Shown: positions 23,011 through 30,552 of the stretch, in pieces
Layout of the letters: each line of letters opens with the position of its first letter
Numbering within the stretch: position 1 is the stretch's first letter
Program-made: the position numbers and the translations under genes
DNA from: Methylocystaceae bacterium UBA5192
GTDB taxonomy: Bacteria; Pseudomonadota; Alphaproteobacteria; Rhizobiales; Beijerinckiaceae
Assembly: GCA_002412985.1 (NCBI GenBank)
Contig: DHWC01000059.1
Location: 2,422 to 34,037, forward strand
Length of the DNA: 31,616 bases
Direction: 5' to 3'
Notes under the pieces: generated by a model
Databases searched by the model: none
What the model was told of the DNA's origin: nothing
Seen by the model: only the letters and a program-made list of their open reading frames with translations

Positions 23011-23901
23011 ATGGCCGACACGTCCCCGACGCCACCAGCTCAGGAAATTATCGAAACGACAGAGTCGCGTTTTCGACAAGACGTGCTTGAAGAGTCATTG
23101 CGTAAACTTGTTATCGTGAATATCTGGTCAGAAACGCAAGCGGCCTGCAAAGAGGTTAAATCCCATCTCGAACGCTTGATTGACGCAGCCCAGGGAAAAG
23201 TTCGTCTTGCACATTTGAATATCGCCTCCGGACGATCAATCGTTGATCAATTAGGTATAACTTCTGCGCCGGCAGTCATCGCCTTTCAACGCGGCCGACC
23301 GGTAGACGGCTTTGTAGGCGCTTTGCCTTTTGATCAAATAAAAGGTTTTTTGGAGCGCTTACTCGGCCCAATCGAAGATAACGCCGACCTGCTCAACGCA
23401 GCGCAAGAAATGGTCACACAAGGCGATATCGCCGGCGCCCATGCCTTGCTTGCGGAGTTAACGAGTAAAGAACCGCTTGATCCCAAAGCCTTCGCCATTC
23501 TCGCCCGCCTCTATGTTGAGGCACAACAAATTGAGTCAGCTAAGGCTTTGTTAGAGCGCCTCCCTGAATCTTTGCATAAAGACGCCGATGTCGCCTCCGT
23601 TCTTGCCGCGATCGCCAATGCCGAACGCGCAGCAGATCTTGGGCAGACAAACGAACTTCAGCGCAAAATCCAGCAAGATCCAAATAATTTTCAAGCCTAT
23701 TTTGATCTCGCGCTTGCCCTTAATGCCGAGAATAAGCGGGACGAAGCGGCGCAAGCCCTCCTTGAAATCATTCGGCGCGACCGTAATTGGCAAGATGATG
23801 GAGCTCGAAAACAACTTGTGCAGTTTTTTGAGGCCTGGGGTCCGATGGACAGCGCGGCTGTTCAAGCGCGCCGGAAACTCTCCGGCCTGCTCTTTTCATA
23901 A
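23011..23901 (+). CDS. ybbN: YbbN/CnoX-type thioredoxin-TPR co-chaperone lacking CxxC
   Basis: This 296-residue protein has a thioredoxin-fold domain (about 15-115, with the cis-Pro segment ITSAPAVIAFQRGRPVDGF) followed by four TPR-like helical repeats (about 120-290), the architecture of YbbN/CnoX. CnoX holds unfolding proteins and passes them to DnaK and GroEL. The active-site position reads Trp39-Ser-Glu-Thr-Gln43-Ala-Ala-Cys46: the first cysteine of CxxC is replaced by Gln, as the E. coli form likewise lacks it, while Caulobacter CnoX keeps CGPC. GAGGAG precedes the ATG at ideal spacing. It lies in a trmB-ybbN-LON-trm112-tesB string. Confidence 0.9.
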   Translation: MADTSPTPPAQEIIETTESRFRQDVLEESLRKLVIVNIWSETQAACKEVKSHLERLIDAAQGKVRLAHLNIASGRSIVDQLGITSAPAVIAFQRGRPVDGFVGALPFDQIKGFLERLLGPIEDNADLLNAAQEMVTQGDIAGAHALLAELTSKEPLDPKAFAILARLYVEAQQIESAKALLERLPESLHKDADVASVLAAIANAERAADLGQTNELQRKIQQDPNNFQAYFDLALALNAENKRDEAAQALLEIIRRDRNWQDDGARKQLVQFFEAWGPMDSAAVQARRKLSGLLFS

Positions 23902-23918
23902 GGAAAGAATGCGCAGCA

Positions 23919-24578
23919 ATGAGCTTGAACCGTCCTTACGGAACAATTGAGGAAATTCCTCAAATCATCCCAATCTTTCCGCTCGCGGGAGCTGTTCTAT
24001 TGCCGCGCAGCGAGTTGCCGCTCAATATCTTTGAACCGCGCTATCTCTCGCTTGTGGAAAGCGCGATCGCCACAGATAGAATGATTGGCATGATACAACC
24101 CCAACAAAACGAAACAGCCTTGAGCGAACTCTTTAGCGTGGGCTGCGTGGGGCGAATTACTCGGTTCGTTGAAACCGGCGATGGTCGCTATTTAATAACC
24201 CTTAGCGGCGTATCTCGCTTCAGCATATTAAAAGAAGTGACTGCTGGAACGCCCTATCGTCGCTTTCAGGTGGATTATTTGCGTTTTTCTGCCGATCTCC
24301 TTCCTGGGGCCGGCGAAAATTCTGTCGACCGCGCTGGTATGATCTCTATGTTGCGCACCTTTGCTGAAGCATCAAATCTTGAAATTGATTGGGGCAGCAT
24401 TGACGCCGCTCCAACAGAAACGCTCGTTAATGCGCTTGCAATGATGTGTCCGTTTGGCTCCAACGAAAAACAAGCGTTAATAGAAGCGATTGATCTTAAA
24501 ACACGCGCCGAAACACTCATCACGCTTGCGAAAATTGATCTGGCTGAGCGCGGCAGAGAAACATCCAAGTGGCATTAA
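23919..24578 (+). CDS. LON N-terminal substrate-binding domain protein
   Basis: The 219-residue protein consists of a Lon_substr_bdg (PUA-like) domain, PIFPLAGAVLLPRSELPLNI at about 18-37 and FEPRYLSLVESAI next, with CVGRITRFVETGDGRYLITL as a second block, and a helical C-terminal segment. It lacks the AAA and Ser-Lys protease domains of Lon, so it is not a protease. Such stand-alone LON proteins are common in Alphaproteobacteria and usually follow ybbN, as here (17 bp gap). A role in protein quality control with YbbN is a reasonable inference but unproven. AAGGAAAG lies upstream of the ATG. Confidence 0.9.
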   Translation: MSLNRPYGTIEEIPQIIPIFPLAGAVLLPRSELPLNIFEPRYLSLVESAIATDRMIGMIQPQQNETALSELFSVGCVGRITRFVETGDGRYLITLSGVSRFSILKEVTAGTPYRRFQVDYLRFSADLLPGAGENSVDRAGMISMLRTFAEASNLEIDWGSIDAAPTETLVNALAMMCPFGSNEKQALIEAIDLKTRAETLITLAKIDLAERGRETSKWH

Positions 24579-24624
24579 GAACTAACCAAATTATTTACTC
24601 TAAGCCCTAACGTGGAACTCAAAC

Positions 24625-24849
24625 ATGACTCAATCCGATCAAACTGAAAACACTAGCGGCGGCGCAGAACCAGAAACAGCAAAGGTCGACCCGCGTTTAC
24701 TTGAGATACTCGTTTGTCCACTGACTAAGACAACATTAGAATACGATCGCGCGCGGCAGGAATTAATCTCAAGATCTGCTAAACTCGCCTATCCTATCCG
24801 CGACGGCATTCCAATCATGTTGCCGGAAGAAGCGCGCAAAATCGATTGA
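24625..24849 (+). CDS. Trm112/UPF0434 family protein
   Basis: This 74-residue protein has an N-terminal polar extension of about 20 residues, then the Trm112/YcaR core: DPRLLEILVCPLTKTTLEYD, ELISRSAKLAYPIRDGIPIML. In eukaryotes and archaea Trm112 activates several methyltransferases as a small partner; bacterial versions are largely uncharacterised. Only one cysteine (in VCP) is present, so it does not have a full zinc ribbon. The stop overlaps the TTG start of tesB (TTGA), indicating coupling. Confidence 0.88.
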   Translation: MTQSDQTENTSGGAEPETAKVDPRLLEILVCPLTKTTLEYDRARQELISRSAKLAYPIRDGIPIMLPEEARKID

Positions 24850-25733
24850 CCGACAGCGCTCCTCCAGATTTTCCAGCAACTGAAATTCTTTCTCTGCTCG
24901 ATCTAGAAGATATCGGCAGTGATAGATTTCGCGGCTACAGCCCAAGTAACGCCGGTAAACAGGTCTATGGCGGTCAAGCGATCGCGCAAGCTCTTGTGGC
25001 TGCGACGCGAACAGTTAGCAGAGATCGACACGCGCATTCGTTGCATGGCTATTTTGTTCTCGCCGGCAATCCCAAAAAGCCAATTGATTTTCAAGTTGAA
25101 CGCATTCGGGACGGTAAAAGCTTCACAACAAGACGATGTATTGCAACTCAGGACGGTACAACGATCTTTTCGTTGGAGGCTTCCTACCAAATAAGCGAGG
25201 ATGGCTTATCCCACGCGATGGCGGGGCCCATCGTTCCTGATCCAGAAACGCTTGATGACATGCATGCGCTCGTTAATCGATTTCGCGCTTTCTTACCTGA
25301 GCCAGCAAAACGTTGGCTTGAAAAACCCAGTCCGCTCGACATGCGAATCGTCGCTCCGGAGACAATGCTGTTTCCTCAAAAGACGAAAAGCGCTGAGCAA
25401 TTGATCTGGTTTCGTATTCGTGGTCCCTTACCTGATGATCAAGCGCTGCACAGCGCGCTCCTTGCTTATTTGTCTGATATGACGCTGCTCAATACCGCGC
25501 TCCTTGCGCATGGGCGGACAATTTTTGATCCCCAATTGCAAGTCGCTAGCCTGGATCACGCCCTCTGGCTGCATCATGCGTTTCGGGTCGATGACTGGAT
25601 GCTCTATCAGCAAGAAAGTCCGATCGCCGGCCATGCCCGCGCCCTAACCCGAGGACAAATCTTCACGCGCAACGGCAAGCTGGTGGCGTCAGTCGCGCAA
25701 GAGGGTCTCATTCGCCTACGTCCTAGAAATTAG
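24846..25733 (+). CDS. tesB: Acyl-CoA thioesterase II
   Basis: TesB hydrolyses medium- and long-chain acyl-CoA to free fatty acid and CoA. The 295-residue protein is a double hotdog: first repeat with GYSPSNAGKQVYGGQAIAQA and HSLHGYFVLAGNPKKPI, second repeat with LDHALWLHHAFRVDDWMLYQ and the C-terminal SVAQEGLIRLR, which holds the catalytic Gln. Asp and Thr of the triad are probably in YLSDM and in the ALTRGQIF region. The start is TTG 24846, in the overlap TTGA with the trm112 stop; no ATG precedes the conserved N-terminus. It is the last gene of the string; a GCCGC/GCGGC dyad at 25844-25859 is too weak to call a terminator. Confidence 0.93.
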   Translation: MTDSAPPDFPATEILSLLDLEDIGSDRFRGYSPSNAGKQVYGGQAIAQALVAATRTVSRDRHAHSLHGYFVLAGNPKKPIDFQVERIRDGKSFTTRRCIATQDGTTIFSLEASYQISEDGLSHAMAGPIVPDPETLDDMHALVNRFRAFLPEPAKRWLEKPSPLDMRIVAPETMLFPQKTKSAEQLIWFRIRGPLPDDQALHSALLAYLSDMTLLNTALLAHGRTIFDPQLQVASLDHALWLHHAFRVDDWMLYQQESPIAGHARALTRGQIFTRNGKLVASVAQEGLIRLRPRN

Positions 25734-25892
25734 GCATTAGCCTAATAAATAAGCAACAGCATTTTTCCTACTAAAATTTAGGCACAGCCACAGCTCGAGC
25801 CGATGATTGTTGTCTTCTAAGGATCAAGGACTTAGACGCAACAGCCGCTCAATTGCGGCCAAATCTTCTAAATTTGTCGGCATAACAGGGCG

Positions 25893-25909
25893 TTGGCACG
25901 GCTTTTGAA
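25893..25909 (+). promoter_or_regulatory. Probable sigma-54 promoter for glnK-amtB
   Basis: TTGGCACGGCTTTTGAA matches the RpoN -24/-12 consensus TGGCAC-N5-TTGCW in every core base except the C of the GC at -12, which is A. GG and GA stand at the required 10-bp spacing. It lies 116 nt before glnK. glnK-amtB operons are classic NtrC/sigma-54 targets, which supports the call. I found no clear NtrC enhancer; an inverted repeat GGTGCG/CGCACC at 25924-25937 is downstream of the expected start and has the half-sites in the wrong order. Confidence 0.6.
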
Positions 25910-26024
25910 CTGTCTCTGCCGTGGGTGCGGTCGCACCTTCAAACCAAGGCTGCGCCAGCCGCGTCATCAGACCAGATTCTAGTCGATACGCGACGGTCAG
26001 CAAACAATAACACGGGATTGGCAG

Positions 26025-26363
26025 ATGAAAATCGTCACAGCGATCATCAAGCCGTTCAAGCTCGATGAGGTGCGCGACGCGCTGACCGAAATCGGCGTGC
26101 ACGGGTTGACCGTTACAGAAGTTAAAGGCTTTGGCCGTCAAAAGGGACATACGGAAATTTATCGTGGCGCAGAATATGCCGTCAGCTTCTTGCCAAAATT
26201 AAAAATGGAAGTGGCGGTGCCTGCAGCCCTTGCAGATAAGGTTGTTGAAGCCATCGCATCGACTGCGCGCACAGGCCAGATTGGCGATGGAAAAATATTT
26301 GTTGCGCCCATTGATCGCGCTGTTCGCATCCGCACCGGCGAAGCCGATGCAGAAGCCCTTTGA
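26025..26363 (+). CDS. glnK: Nitrogen regulatory protein P-II, GlnK type
   Basis: GlnK (112 residues) is a trimeric signal protein that binds 2-oxoglutarate, ATP/ADP and, at low nitrogen, is uridylylated. It begins MKIVTAIIKPFKLDEVRDAL and has Tyr51, the uridylylation site, at the T-loop tip in GAEYAVSF, plus the B-loop TGQIGDGKIFV that binds nucleotide. Linkage to amtB, 32 nt downstream, supports GlnK rather than GlnB: unmodified GlnK plugs the AmtB pore when ammonium is ample. Transcription probably starts at the sigma-54 promoter upstream. Confidence 0.95.
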   Translation: MKIVTAIIKPFKLDEVRDALTEIGVHGLTVTEVKGFGRQKGHTEIYRGAEYAVSFLPKLKMEVAVPAALADKVVEAIASTARTGQIGDGKIFVAPIDRAVRIRTGEADAEAL

Positions 26364-26395
26364 TCAACTCTCGCGAAATTTCAGGAGCTAACCGA

Positions 26396-27868
26396 ATGCA
26401 AGTTCTTCTGCCACGAAGCGCCAAAGCGTCTTCGCTGATCGCGGGAACAGCGCTTTTATTGCTGGCCTCGCCCGCTATCGCAGGTAATGATCCAACGCCT
26501 AATCCAGGCGACACAACCTGGATGCTTACTTCAAGCCTTCTTGTTTTGATGATGTCGATACCAGGCCTGGCCTTATTTTATGGCGGTCTGGTGCGCACGA
26601 AAAACATGCTCTCAATTCTTTCTCAAACTTTTGCGATTGTTGCGCTCGTGGGCGTCATCTGGTCGCTTTACGGCTATTCCGTCGCTTTTGGCGATGGTGG
26701 GTCACTCAGTCCTTATATCGGGGGCTTGAATAAAATCTTCCTCAAAGGCGTTACGGGCTCCTCCCTTGCGCCAACTTTCACACCCGGACATGTCATCCCT
26801 GAATATGCCTTTATGGTGTTTCAAATGACCTTCGCCATGATTACGCCAGCGTTGATCATCGGCGCTTTTGCAGAGCGGATGAAGTTTTCAGCAATCCTGC
26901 TGTTTGTGCTGCTTTGGGTCACGGTCATCTATTTCCCAGTCGCGCATTGGGTTTGGGGCATCGCAGATCCAAACGCCTTAGTTGACGCCGCCACGCAATT
27001 GGCTGCAGCAAAAACCGATGTAGAAAAAGCAGCGGCGCAAGCAAAACTTGACGGGATCAACGCCTCTGTTGGCTGGCTTGCGGCCAAAGGCGCGCTTGAT
27101 TTTGCCGGCGGCACCGTTGTGCACATCAATGCCGGTATTGCTGGACTGGTGGGCGCCATCATGGTTGGCCGCCGGGTCGGCTTTGGCAGAGAATCTTTTG
27201 CGCCACACTCCCTGACGATGTCGATGATCGGCGCATCGCTGCTCTGGGTCGGCTGGTTCGGCTTCAACGCAGGCTCAAATCTAGAAGCTAACGGCACAAC
27301 CGCACTCGCCTTTGTCAATACGATGGTAGCGACTGCAGCCGCAACGCTATCCTGGATGGTGGCGGAATGGATCCTTAAAGGTAAGCCATCCCTGCTTGGC
27401 ATGATCACAGGCGCTGTTGCCGGCCTTGTCGCCGTTACGCCTGCTTCAGGTTACGCAGGGCCGATGGGCGCAATCGTGCTTGGCCTCGCTGTCTCCCCAA
27501 TTTGCGTGTTCTTCGTTGATGTCGTGAAGAAAGCCGTCGGCTATGATGACGCGCTTGACGTCTTTGGCGTGCATTGCATTGGCGGCATTACTGGAGCGCT
27601 AGCGACCGGCATTCTTGTTAATCCAGAGCTCGGAGGGATTGGAATAACCGATTACACCAATCTCACCGATTATACGGGCGTCTATAATTTGGTGACACAG
27701 CTCAAAGCTCAAGGAATAGCTGTTGCAGCGACGCTCATCTGGTCAGGCGTTGGATCGGCGATCATCTACAAACTTGTAGATCTTATCGTCGGCTTGCGAC
27801 CCGCCGCTGATCAAGAACGCGAAGGCCTTGATATTACTGATCACGGCGAACGCGCCTATAATTACTAA
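26396..27868 (+). CDS. amtB: Ammonium transporter AmtB
   Basis: The 490-residue protein has a cleavable signal peptide (about 1-26, ending SPAIA) followed by the eleven-helix Amt fold starting TTWMLTSSLLVLMMSIPG. The two pore histidines are in GGTVVHINAG and DVFGVHCIGG, and GGLVRTKNML is the first cytoplasmic loop. It conducts ammonium into the cell and is gated by GlnK. An extra Ala/Lys-rich segment of about 37 residues (roughly 189-225) interrupts the usual HWVWGGGWLA-type loop. The frame begins at TTG 26360, but the ATG at 26396 has AGGAG at 8 nt and starts the signal peptide, so it is used. Confidence 0.95.
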   Translation: MQVLLPRSAKASSLIAGTALLLLASPAIAGNDPTPNPGDTTWMLTSSLLVLMMSIPGLALFYGGLVRTKNMLSILSQTFAIVALVGVIWSLYGYSVAFGDGGSLSPYIGGLNKIFLKGVTGSSLAPTFTPGHVIPEYAFMVFQMTFAMITPALIIGAFAERMKFSAILLFVLLWVTVIYFPVAHWVWGIADPNALVDAATQLAAAKTDVEKAAAQAKLDGINASVGWLAAKGALDFAGGTVVHINAGIAGLVGAIMVGRRVGFGRESFAPHSLTMSMIGASLLWVGWFGFNAGSNLEANGTTALAFVNTMVATAAATLSWMVAEWILKGKPSLLGMITGAVAGLVAVTPASGYAGPMGAIVLGLAVSPICVFFVDVVKKAVGYDDALDVFGVHCIGGITGALATGILVNPELGGIGITDYTNLTDYTGVYNLVTQLKAQGIAVAATLIWSGVGSAIIYKLVDLIVGLRPAADQEREGLDITDHGERAYNY

Positions 27869-27888
27869 AATAAACTCAATGAAGAAAT

Positions 27889-27920
27889 AAACGGCGCTTT
27901 CGAGCGCCGTTTTATTTTGC
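27889..27920 (+). terminator. Intrinsic terminator after amtB (bidirectional)
   Basis: AAACGGCGCT (27889-27898) and AGCGCCGTTT (27903-27912) form a perfect 10-bp stem with a TTCG tetraloop, followed by ATTTTG. It starts 21 nt after the amtB stop. On the minus strand the stem is followed by ATTTCTTCATTG, so it may also end the transcript of the HD-domain gene, whose stop codon overlaps its right edge. Confidence 0.88.
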
Positions 27921-28583
27921 CAATAACTCAAGCAATTCAATTTTAGCGCGTTTAATATTTTCTTGCGCTTGGGTAAGCCATAAGTCGCGCGATTCTTTTA
28001 AGCGGTATAAGTTCACGCTACAGTTTTGGAATTTTTCAAACATGCGCAACCGATCCTGATAAAAAATGTCCTGAGGCGTTAAAGAATACTCAAAATAAAT
28101 CTGATCAAGATTTTCTCTAAAAACCGGCCAACTTGCGCCAAGCGAAGATAAATCTAGATCTAAAAAAAGGTCAAAGTCTTGAGAAAATCCGCTATAGCGA
28201 CCTTCTGATGCACGGGCGCTTAGGTGCCCAGTTGTTGCTAATATCAGCTCACAAACAGCCTGTGTGTCCGCCGGAGAATATAAAGAATATTCCTCAAAGA
28301 GCGCGGCGCTTGCGCGCACATTCACAGCATCGGCCCGTTGCTCGCCGTTAGGCTCATAGGTCACAAAAACCGCGTCATGCCAGAATATCGCTGCGATAAG
28401 AAGATCTTTCCTTGTCGCCAATCGCTCTAGATTATCTAATTTTGTAAGAAGATCCTCTAGGTGACTCCAGTTGTGATACCCCCGCTTTGGGTCAGCATAT
28501 CCTGACGCCAAAACATCAAACGCCTCTTCTTTGTGTGAGGGCGCAACATCTCGCCAAGATTTTTCAACTCTCGCTCGCGTCAT
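27912..28583 (-). CDS. HD-domain predicted metal-dependent phosphohydrolase (COG4339 type)
   Basis: The 223-residue protein matches the COG4339 group of predicted HD-domain hydrolases: the N-terminal YADPKRGYHNWSHLEDLL (first His residues, about 30-47) and the HD pair in AAIFWHDAVFV (about 64-74), followed by an all-helical body. HD proteins coordinate one or two metal ions and cleave phosphoester bonds of nucleotides, but the substrate of this group is unknown. It follows the Crp/Fnr-family gene on the same strand after 168 bp, and its stop codon overlaps the shared terminator stem with amtB. Confidence 0.82.
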   Translation of the reverse strand: MTRARVEKSWRDVAPSHKEEAFDVLASGYADPKRGYHNWSHLEDLLTKLDNLERLATRKDLLIAAIFWHDAVFVTYEPNGEQRADAVNVRASAALFEEYSLYSPADTQAVCELILATTGHLSARASEGRYSGFSQDFDLFLDLDLSSLGASWPVFRENLDQIYFEYSLTPQDIFYQDRLRMFEKFQNCSVNLYRLKESRDLWLTQAQENIKRAKIELLELLAK

Positions 28584-28751
28584 CGGTTAAAGACCTGCAA
28601 ACATCCCAATAAAACCGCTCTGGAGAGCAAATGAGAAAACGAACGCCATTTTGTGCAAGAGTATAATCGTCTCAAAGAATGGCGACAGTGAGGATAGTTA
28701 CCCTATCACATGCCGCAAGAAGGGAAAAATCCCCTATAATATCTAACGAGG

Positions 28752-29447
28752 CTAGCCTGAATCCACCTCATTCATCGCATCTTGAATGCGTTTTTGCAGT
28801 AATTTTGGACGCGGCAAAACAAGACCGCCTCGCGCTTTCTCCAACAAGCCATCCTCGATCATTGCCGTTAATTCTCGACTAACTTGTTCCCGTCGACATC
28901 CAATACGCGCCGCTAGATCATGCTGAAAAGGGGGCGGCGAAACAATTGATTGGTCTTTTGCGCCTTGTCGCGGAATAGACATACGTAGAAGCTCTGCATA
29001 AAGACGATGGCGCAGATCTAGAACGCTGCGTTCAAATAAGCGAGCGTTCAGCTGTCTTACCCGATCGGTAAAAATACGCATCAAACGTTCGCATATTTGT
29101 GGCTCGCTATAAACAATCTCGCAGAAAACAGCGGGCGGCACGATCAAAACTTCAGCATTAGTCAGCGCTGTGACATTGGCCGAACGATGCGCTGCGTCAA
29201 TCGCAGCCATTTCTCCAAAAAAATTTCCGGCATGAAAGTCGCCCAAAATAATCTCTTTACCGGCCGCGGTTCGATTTAACACTCTGACATCGCCCGCAAC
29301 GATGAAATAGACGTCCATAGACTCATCGTCAAAATCGACAACCAATTCATTTTCACTGAAACGTTTCCGCTGGCAAAGACGCTCAAATTTCGCCACGCGC
29401 TTAACATCTAACCCTTTAAAGAACGGGATTCCGTCAAATATGGACAC
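28752..29447 (-). CDS. Crp/Fnr family transcriptional regulator
   Basis: The 231-residue protein has an N-terminal cyclic nucleotide-binding-type sensor fold (about 10-125: VYFIVAGDVRVLNRTAAGKE, GDFHAGNFFGEMAAI), a long dimer helix and a C-terminal winged HTH with CRREQVSRELTAMIEDGLL as recognition region. No FNR-type cysteine cluster is present in this part, so the effector is unknown; the FGEMAAID segment resembles but does not prove cAMP binding. The frame stays open 58 codons further upstream, into the divergent gene. I prefer GTG 29447, with AGGAG 10 nt upstream and a family-like start MSIFDGIPFF. Targets might include the neighbouring genes, without direct evidence. Confidence 0.85.
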   Translation of the reverse strand: MSIFDGIPFFKGLDVKRVAKFERLCQRKRFSENELVVDFDDESMDVYFIVAGDVRVLNRTAAGKEIILGDFHAGNFFGEMAAIDAAHRSANVTALTNAEVLIVPPAVFCEIVYSEPQICERLMRIFTDRVRQLNARLFERSVLDLRHRLYAELLRMSIPRQGAKDQSIVSPPPFQHDLAARIGCRREQVSRELTAMIEDGLLEKARGGLVLPRPKLLQKRIQDAMNEVDSG

Positions 29448-29592
29448 TGCGACGATTCTCCTAGCGAATAACACTTGATAGTGACCCGATTTCAGCGTGA
29501 GGTCGAGCGCATTCCCTTTAGCTCTAATCGGGAAAAAGGGTGGGGTTTTTAAGAGTTCTGGCGCATAAGGGCAAGATGCGCAATGATTGCCC

Positions 29593-30549
29593 ATGCTTAC
29601 CATGCGGCTTGCCACCTTCAATCTTGAGCATCTGGACTATTCGCCCCGGCACGAGGAGATCTTTAAAAAGCGCCGGGCCGTTCTCCAACCCCTGCTGAAT
29701 AAGCTAGAGTTTGATATTGTTTGTCTTCAAGAGGTTAATGGCCAAAAAAGCCATAAAAGCAGCCCGCGGACTTTGGAGGCGCTCGACCATTTATTGGCGG
29801 AAACGCGATATGAAAATTTCTTTGTTGCGACCAGTCAACACCCCAAGACTCTGGCGCCCGCCGACATCCACAACCTCGTCATCCTCAGTCGCTGGCCTAT
29901 TGAAGAACATCAACAAATTTATCATAATTTATTGCCGCAATGGGAATGGCGTCCACCAAGCGATAATGGCGTCGATCCGCCTGCGATAATAATAAAATGG
30001 GATCGTCCAAGCCTTTACGCCCGAATATCCCTACCTAATGGACTTAAACTTCACGTTGTAAATTCTCATCTTCGCGCGCCACGGCCTGTACCAACGATTA
30101 CAGCACGCGGCCCGGGTTCTAATCGCTCATGGATATTAGGACAATTTATCGCGATGATGAAAAGAGAGGGACAGGCGTTAGAAACAAGACTCTTTTGCGA
30201 AACAATTTTTGATCAAGATCCAGATGCGCTGATTGCTATTTGCGGCGATTTAAATGCTGATCTCCATGACGCGCCCTTACAGTTGCTCCGGTGCCAACAA
30301 AATGAGCCTGAACCGTCTCACCGTGAATTAGTTAGCCTTGAGTCCAGACTAACGAACAATCTAGCCTATAGCGTTATTCACGCAGGAGAAGCCAAATTAC
30401 TTGACCATATTCTTGCTTCTCAAGCTCTAACAAAAGCTTGGACAAAGACAACCATTTACAACCAAGGGTTAGAAGACGAAGTTTTTGCACATGATCCAAT
30501 TATAGGGTCGCTCCATGCGCCAATTGTTACACAATTTAATTTTAAATAA
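29593..30549 (+). CDS. Endonuclease/exonuclease/phosphatase (EEP) family protein
   Basis: This protein of about 318 residues has the EEP (DNase I-like) fold: LATFNLEHLD at the N-terminus (metal-side Asn), Glu in VCLQEVNG, LHVVNSHLRAP, and CGDLNADLHDAP (catalytic Asp-x-Asn). EEP enzymes cleave phosphodiester bonds in DNA, RNA or inositol phosphates. The final SDH motif reads Ser-Leu-His-Ala-Pro, so the catalytic Asp that activates this His is replaced by Leu. No signal peptide is visible, so a cytoplasmic role is likely. The start may be ATG 29593 or ATG 29602 (MRLATFN); neither has a good ribosome binding site. It converges on the M14 gene with a 3-bp gap. Confidence 0.82.
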   Translation: MLTMRLATFNLEHLDYSPRHEEIFKKRRAVLQPLLNKLEFDIVCLQEVNGQKSHKSSPRTLEALDHLLAETRYENFFVATSQHPKTLAPADIHNLVILSRWPIEEHQQIYHNLLPQWEWRPPSDNGVDPPAIIIKWDRPSLYARISLPNGLKLHVVNSHLRAPRPVPTITARGPGSNRSWILGQFIAMMKREGQALETRLFCETIFDQDPDALIAICGDLNADLHDAPLQLLRCQQNEPEPSHRELVSLESRLTNNLAYSVIHAGEAKLLDHILASQALTKAWTKTTIYNQGLEDEVFAHDPIIGSLHAPIVTQFNFK

Positions 30550-30552
30550 TAT

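Noticed and set aside
25924..25937. NtrC enhancer GGTGCG-GT-CGCACC
   Set aside because: NtrC sites have GCAC before GGTGC; here the order is reversed and the site is downstream of the sigma-54 promoter.
26929..27408. A 159-codon minus-strand frame inside amtB
   Set aside because: Antisense shadow of a strongly conserved transporter gene; composition is Ala/Pro/Ser-rich without domain features.
28584..28751. Possible regulatory dyad GATAG/CTATC between the Crp/Fnr and HD genes
   Set aside because: A 5-bp dyad is expected by chance at this length, and it does not match a Crp or Fnr half-site.
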